Source of the DNA: Sabellastarte sp. h YS-2021
Lineage: Eukaryota; Annelida; Polychaeta; Sabellida; Sabellidae
NCBI GenBank assembly: GCA_964017235.1
Contig: OZ024940.1
Span: 23,813,615 to 23,877,614, forward strand
Length of the DNA stretch: 64,000 bases
Reading direction: 5' to 3'
Part shown: positions 58,645-64,000 of the stretch, in pieces
Position numbering within the stretch: position 1 is the first letter of the stretch
How the letters are laid out: every line of letters begins with the position of its first letter
Made by a program: the position numbers and the translations under genes
The notes under the pieces: model-generated
Databases searched by the model: none
What the model saw: the letters and a program-made list of their open reading frames with translations, nothing else
Told to the model about the DNA's origin: nothing

Positions 58645-58792
58645 TCCTCAGTGGCCTAGTGGGTCGGCAACTTTGGCATCTAATCGCAGGTGGTCACCTG
58701 GTGTTTGGGTTCGACTCCCACAAGTGACAAATGCTGTGGACCTGTCCCAATATGACCCTGGCTGTTGAACAGGATGTAAAACCCCAACTTTG
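58645..58792 (+). mobile_element. SINE S2-like with a different head
   Basis: Head GTGGCCTAGTGGGTC and B box TGGGTTCGACTCCC, with the S2 tail AATATGACCCTGGCTGTTG. Confidence 0.65.
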
Positions 58793-58876
58793 TATGATTA
58801 TCGTAAGTTATTTTGTGCGTGTTTGTTACCATCGTCATGATTGTTAATTTATGTTTTGTCATATTGAAAACTGGCA

Positions 58877-59310
58877 CTGCCACTGTGGCCTAGCAGGTAA
58901 CACACTCGCCTAGGAACACAGAGGATGTGGGTTCAAACCCAGGTACAGGCAGATACACAGTGCTTTAGATGACCACTTAAAATGGTGGTCCTCTGTCATT
59001 GGGTCCTATCCACAGTGGGAGGCTAAAGAACCTCACCAACTTTCCAACATGAAGCACCCAGGCCGAGATTCAAACTGGCGACCTCAGAGATTTATTTATT
59101 TATTTGGGGTTGAAGGCGAGCACTCTAATGACTTCACCATCGAGCCCCCTAAAGAACCTCAAGGACGTTCATAAATGGTCATCCTTGAGCCTCTGTCTTT
59201 CAATTAGGGGAATGTCAGTAACTTGAAAACTTGGGATGTACCAATAAAGTCGAATGGGTTAAATAGCACTTTGAGTCTGGTAGTAAATGGAGATATTGAT
59301 CTTAGTATAA
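58877..59310 (+). mobile_element. SINE S3 interrupted by SINE S2
   Basis: GCCACTGTGGCCTAGCAGGT head to GGAGATATTGATCTTAGTAT tail, split by the S2 insertion at 59036-59148. Confidence 0.78.
59036..59148 (-). mobile_element. SINE S2 inserted in SINE S3
   Basis: Head half of S2, flanked on both sides by CTAAAGAACCTCA of the host S3 copy, an apparent target duplication. It carries a TTTATTTATTTGGGGT piece inside its head. Confidence 0.7.
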
Positions 59311-59804
59311 TTATACAATACAATACTAATCGAAGATAGATCAACTTTAAAAAACACATACCAAATATTCGAATGTTAGCTAAATACCACAACCAATTAC
59401 ATGTATTCAGTAATTATACTGATTTTTCTTCTTTTCTTTTCAGCCTTACATGTGTGCATCATTATGAGCACATAACAGACGTACTTGGTTTTCAAAAGAA
59501 CTTTTTTTTCAAAAATGAAAGACACTTTTAGAACAAACTTTCAACTTGCAATATGGCAAGTTGAAAAGGTCACCAATCTATATCAGCTTTGATTTTTTTG
59601 CTCCAAGTTATGAGTTTTCAATTTGACATGTTGATGTTTTTGCAAGAGGTGTATAAATTATGTTATCATATTTTTACAAAAGAAAAAATATAAATCGTTT
59701 GTTAAAATTTTCCACAGGTTAATGTTTTAGAACCCACACAAGACGTGACAGCCTGTGCCTAACCTGCTAATCCACTTAAAGCCTCTCTGAGATTTTGATT
59801 TATT

Positions 59805-60030
59805 TTTTTTGTTTTACGTCGCGTTCAACAGCCAGGGTCATATTGCGACGGGTAGTTTACGGGTGGAGGAAACCAGTGCATACTAGTTGGTCAAGATTCT
59901 GCACTGTACACCAACGGGCATCGACAAGTAACTACTAACTCTCCAACATAAACTGCCCAGGCGGAGATTCAAACCAGCGACCTCAGAGGTTGAAGGCAAG
60001 CACTCGAACGGCTTCACCATCGAGCCCCTA
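59805..60030 (-). mobile_element. SINE S2, full
   Basis: Minus-strand copy: GTTTTACGTCGCGTTCAACA tail, GATTCAAACCAGCGACC B box region, CATCGAGCCCC head. Confidence 0.78.
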
Positions 60031-60102
60031 GAGCCTCTCTCAAGACTCCATTTATTACCACAAGTGTATCACAAAACCTCTGTGAATTTGGCTGAATTTA
60101 TA

Positions 60103-60326
60103 GAGTAAGGAATCTAAAATTCGCCAGGAATGTACAATTTGTCACCTCTAAAAACCTTTGTTAATTATATGAAGAAAATATTTTTTTGTCTTAAACATGG
60201 TATTTTTGGTTCACAAAGCCTTAATTTACTATACATTGAACACATCTCACCTCAATTGATTTAATTTATTAGTAATTCCACATGTGGCGAATTTCAGATA
60301 TGTGGCAAAGTTTATATTCCTTACCC
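60103..60326. mobile_element. TA-flanked MITE M7
   Basis: GAGTAAGGAATCTAAAATTC to ATATTCCTTACCC, TA on both sides, in the D-E spacer. Confidence 0.8.
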
Positions 60327-60375
60327 TAGTATTTACCATGAGTCATGACTGCAGCATTGATATCAAGCTTCAATA

Positions 60376-60500
60376 TGGCTCTGTGACGCAGTGGCAACAC
60401 ACTCGCCTCCCACCTCTGAGGCCGGCGGTTTAAACTCCGAACCCTATGTGGGAAATATAGTAGTTTCTTACCGATGGTCGGTAGTTTATAGTGCAGAAGG
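60376..60500 (+). mobile_element. SINE S1 head, plus strand
   Basis: CTCTGTGACGCAGTGGCAAC head with CTCTGAGGCCGGCGGTTTAA. It forms an inverted pair with the next copy. Confidence 0.65.
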
Positions 60501-60504
60501 GAAG

Positions 60505-60706
60505 TTCAATTTATTTATTTGGGTTTTACGTCGCTTCCAACACTGTACAAGTCATATCACGACGGGTAGTTGGAAGGGCAGAGGAAACCAGTACATACAG
60601 TTGGTCAAGGTTCTGTACTGTAAACTGCCGACCAACGGCAAGCAACTACCAGCTTTTCCACTTGAGGTAGGGCCGGGAACCGAACCCTGATCTCAGAGGT
60701 GGGAGA
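60505..60706 (-). mobile_element. SINE S1, minus strand
   Basis: Near-complete copy from TTTATTTGGGTTTTACG to CTCAGAGGTGGGAGA, inverted relative to its left neighbour. Confidence 0.78.
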
Positions 60707-60927
60707 CCCAAAATAAACAAATCAATCTGGCTCTGTGTATTCAGCCATTTTACAGTTTAGCAGGTTTCCTAGGTCGGAAGCTGAATTAATTCCGCAGATT
60801 CATAAAGTTTCACAAGCATAATTCAGTAGGTGTACACCAAAAATGCACTGTACCACTTGTATACCAGACATTATTTATTTATTTGCTTATGATCAAAAGC
60901 AATTTACATATTGAGAATATGCAGCAA

Positions 60928-60933
60928 TTTATT
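60928..60933 (-). promoter_or_regulatory. Poly(A) signal of gene E
   Basis: AATAAA on the minus strand about 60 nt beyond the stop of gene E. Confidence 0.5.
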
Positions 60934-60991
60934 TTATGAACACACGCATGTAGCTTATTACTTTTTGTTGGGCGGTGTAGTTTTTTCTCCC

Positions 60992-63137
60992 TCACACTTG
61001 AATACACTGGTTCTGGAGACAAGCATCCATCTTAACGCATCTCACTACAATTTTCTCTTTCCACGCCTTGTTTGTTTGAAATTTCAGCCGGATTCTCGCC
61101 AAGTTGAACTGACCTACAAAAGGACAATACACAAGTAATATTCATCCTTGACCTGCCCGCCTGCTTGAGCTTGTAGGGCGTTTATCATTTTGCCAAAGCA
61201 TACCTTAATTATTTCTGTGTTAAACAGGGGTTTTTATAAGAAAGTGTGATACAGTATATTAACAGCACTTACCCCTTGTTGCATGGAGGTTGATAAAACA
61301 CAGGTAAGTTTGTTTGATATATATGCATGAGATTCATGCATGCTGGTTAGTAAAAATGTTAACTAAGGCTTAAGTTTATATCCATAAATATAGAAGAGTT
61401 GTTTTGTCTTGTCTGTGAGACAAAAAAGTGTGTTTAAGTCTTTAACTGTTAATGAAAGTAAAGACTAGACAACTTTCAGATTAGACTGGAAATAGGTACA
61501 ACAAACCTATAAACCTTACCAGTCATGGGTCTCATATATTCATAAAACATAAATATGTTTCAAATTTTACCATCAGAAAAGGGGTATGATATACACAATG
61601 CCACCACAAAACTTACCACAGGCATTGGGGTCCAGGAAGGAGGGATTGTTTTTGTCGGGGGTGGGTAACTCGAAACAGACTCTGTTGCATTTATTAGGCA
61701 AGTCGTCGAGCTGAAAAAAAAAAAGAGAAAAAAAGTCACATTTTACCCCGTTTGCTACGGTCTCCCCACCTTGAAAGTCAAATTTCGAGGTCACTTGGGT
61801 TCAAAGATTAGAATTCAACCTCGATTATCTGACAGTGTTGAGATAGTTACCTTGTGTTTGGATAATAGAAGGTTAATGAAACAGACGAGGCAATTCATTA
61901 AGTTTATTTACTTGGGGTTTTATGTTGCTTTCAACACTGTACAGATCATATCACGACGGGTAGTTTTGAGGGCAGAGGAAACTAGTACATACAGTTCGTC
62001 AGGGTTCTGTACTGTAAACTGCTGACCAACAGCAAGCAACTACCAACTTTCCTACATAGGATTCAGGGCAGCATTGGCGACTTCCCGACGTACACATTTT
62101 TGATACCGACCCATCCCTAGTCAGTACTAATTTTATCTTCATAAACATTTCTTGGCCACTAAAAGTTGCCCCATTTCTCAATTTGCAGACTTAAACATCA
62201 TTATTGCAGGTAGAAGCAAAGCAGTCATCTCTCATGCATCTGGGGCCATATTCACGAAAGGTCTTAGCCAAGTCTTACACTTAAGTTGGCTGTATTTTTA
62301 TACAAAAGTTAAGCCAAACATTTGGCTAAGACCTTTCGTGAATACGGACCCCTGGATATTAAAGTAATGGTCATATCGCCCCGGGCATATTTCAGAGATC
62401 AGATATGGTAGATCTAGGCTACAGTAATACCGAGGAAATTCTATTTGGGGCCATGGCAGGGTCAATAAAACTGGTATCTCCGTATTGAGAACAATTCACT
62501 TAAATACTGTGACGACACTTGACAATCAGTATTTCGAATGCCAGTATATAATATTGTGAGAAAATTTAAAATACCAGAAATAAACATCAAATCGGAAGAA
62601 ATGATAAAGTTTTACATCATATTTTTGTATATTTTAGTACTTTTATAGTGATTTTTTGGTTTCGGAAGCACTGCTGCAGTGTTTTGTTTTCAGGCATTTT
62701 ACTTCCTGTAATGGGCCTATTTGATTGGGTATAATAGAACACAAATTTTTTTCAGTATTCCGGAATCGCTACGGTTTCACACTGGCGGGATACCGAAATG
62801 GAAAATCCGCTACCCACCCTGCCCTAATTGGGACCTAATTTGGCAAGAAATTATTCTCAGTGGCAATTCTAGGTCACACCAGAGCACTTACATTCTGCGT
62901 GCTGGTGAAGAAATCGGGTATAAAAGTGGCGGTCGGAGTCCAGCGGCAGATGGCAAACCAGGCCTGCACGGAGGTGGCTCTGCATACGTTCACACAGAGT
63001 TTGAGGGCGCGGAACATGTTGGTTTGTGGCACGGGTCTGATCTCCAGGAACTGGCCAGGCTTCACGTTAATCCTCGTCTTCCCGACTCCTTTCTTACACG
63101 TCTCCCTGAACTCCTTATTAGGATACTTCAACGTAAG
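60992..63137 (-). CDS. Gene E (5' part outside window): secreted-type cysteine-rich paralog with two extra cysteines
   Basis: Three exons are visible: core exon 62892-63137 (82 codons), exon 4 61617-61710 and last exon 60992-61113, ending at TGA. All junctions are GT-AG with the family phases. The core reads KEFRETCKKG, VKPGQFLEI, CVNVCRATSVQAW and FAICRW; exon 4 is PNKCNRVCFELPTP; the end is RCVKMDACLQNQC. All eight cysteines expected in these exons are present, plus one in the core (KLCVNVC) and one in exon 4 (CNRVC) that no other copy has. The signal and Cys-x-x-Cys exons should lie to the right of the window edge. The function is unknown. Confidence 0.86.
61898..62050 (-). mobile_element. 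SINE S1, head lost
   Basis: Tail and body of S1 in intron 3 of gene E. Confidence 0.7.
62243..62351. mobile_element. Short palindromic MITE M5
   Basis: 109 bp, GGGCCATATTCACGAAAGG to CCTTTCGTGAATACGGACCC, CTG on both sides. It lies in intron 3 of gene E. Confidence 0.8.
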
Positions 63138-64000
63138 CTGTGAAAAAAAGCAGAAAAAAAACTAAAACAATCAAACAAAAGGACGGTTAGCATTAAGGCT
63201 ATTACCGGGTGGTCGGTATTCGCAATTGGGTCGATTTTGGGAAGATCTCGAGTGCTTTCTGGTCCACTTGATAGTCATTAACTACTACAACATATTACAA
63301 TGTTACCCATTTGGGTCACATTTGTTAGGGTGACAAAAGCATGAATGTCAGTGTCAAAATGTCAGAATTCTCTGTATATTGGGACGTTTTATATAAAACT
63401 CCTCATTTTATAACAATATCATAAGTTCTGATTACCTTTCATGACTATTTTAATGCAAAGACATTGTTTCTGGAAACCACTTTTTGTTTATGCAGAGGAA
63501 GAAATATGCATTCTAAAACAAGCTAACAACAAACTGCGAGATGAATTTGGGTAGCTCGGGTACTGGAGTGGATTTTAACCAATCGTCAGCCTTAGTTAGC
63601 ATTCGTGTCAGTTTATCCAGTTTGACTAGTGTTGGGAGAATGCCACGATTGTGTCTGTCAAATGTCCGTATCGGCAAACTGTAAACAAACCTTAATCACT
63701 GCCGATCACAAGAGTTTCAACAGATTCCGATCCAATAATAAATAAGAACTAGTAAACTAGACACAAATCTGCACAAACATTATTCAAAATATAACTTAAA
63801 AGCTCACTAATCACCTGACTTATAAAATATGATTGGCTAATTTTACGATCACCCCAAGTGGGACTGGGGGACAAAAAATACTAAAGAGAGAGAGAGAGAA
63901 TTAATGTAACATCTTAAGGCCTTTTTAAGTACGAGTTTTAGAGAGGCTCGTGCTTCTAGGGATCACTTTTTTATTTTTTTTGGTCTCCGGACTTTCATGA
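63138..64000. other. Right edge: intron 2 of gene E
   Basis: No exon is seen. The last 45 bases (CTTCTAGGGATCAC, a T-run, then CGGACTTTCATGA) resemble 7078-7120 in intron 2 of gene A, so this may be old shared intron sequence. Confidence 0.45.

Larger units (their letters stand above)
55733..60927. other. Spacer between genes D and E
   Basis: From 55733 to 57219 nothing clear except a C-run near 56717-56730 and a CACGCATGCGCAG motif near 56195. Then the duplicated flank, M7 pieces, SINE S2-like, S3 with S2 inside, S2 and the S1 inverted pair. Confidence 0.5.

Noticed and set aside
62721-63143. 140-codon plus-strand frame
   Set aside because: Antisense shadow of the core exon of gene E.

Overview
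The window is nuclear DNA of an animal, most likely a marine invertebrate. It is AT-rich, its genes are split by spliceosomal introns, and it is crowded with SINEs, LINE fragments, MITEs and one DIRS-type retrotransposon. The sequence alone does not fix the phylum. There are no bacterial operons, rRNA genes or CRISPR arrays.

The host content is one tandem gene family on the minus strand. I rebuilt four complete five-exon genes (A 4719-10911, B 14688-21995, C 33939-40842, D 48959-55671) and the last three exons of a fifth (E 60992-63137, running off the right edge). Each full gene encodes a 193 or 199 residue protein: a signal peptide, a short Cys-x-x-Cys-Pro exon, a basic core exon of 76-82 residues, a short exon of 29-31 residues, and a C-terminal exon ending in a Lys-Cys / Gly-Cys-Leu-Gln / Cys-Ile pattern. 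Ten cysteines are conserved, and intron phases 1-0-0-1 are identical in the four complete genes. I do not recognise the family. A pairs with B and C pairs with D by sequence and by shared flanks. The C and D units include homologous DNA on both sides of the gene, so they look like copies of one segmental duplication. E has two extra cysteines that could form an added disulfide.

Layout: 1-4.6 kb is repeats and the 3' flank of A. Gene A runs from 4.7 to 10.9 kb, followed by an 85-bp satellite at 11.4-12.4 kb. Gene B runs from 14.7 to 22.0 kb and carries a MITE nested in its own kind. From 22 to 33.8 kb is intergenic DNA dominated by a complete DIRS element (25.6-31.9 kb) with inverted terminal repeats, an internal complementary region, a gag-like ORF and a pol ORF with RT, RNase H and tyrosine recombinase motifs. 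Gene C is at 33.9-40.9 kb, spacer with LINE and duplicated flank at 41-48.8 kb, gene D at 49-55.7 kb, spacer at 55.7-60.9 kb, and partial gene E to the edge.

The mobile DNA is informative. Several palindromic MITEs start GGG, end CCC and sit between CTG or CAG triplets, as in PIF/Harbinger elements of the CWG-target type. One hAT-like MITE has a perfect 8-bp target duplication. Three tRNA-derived SINE families occur in many copies and nest in each other.
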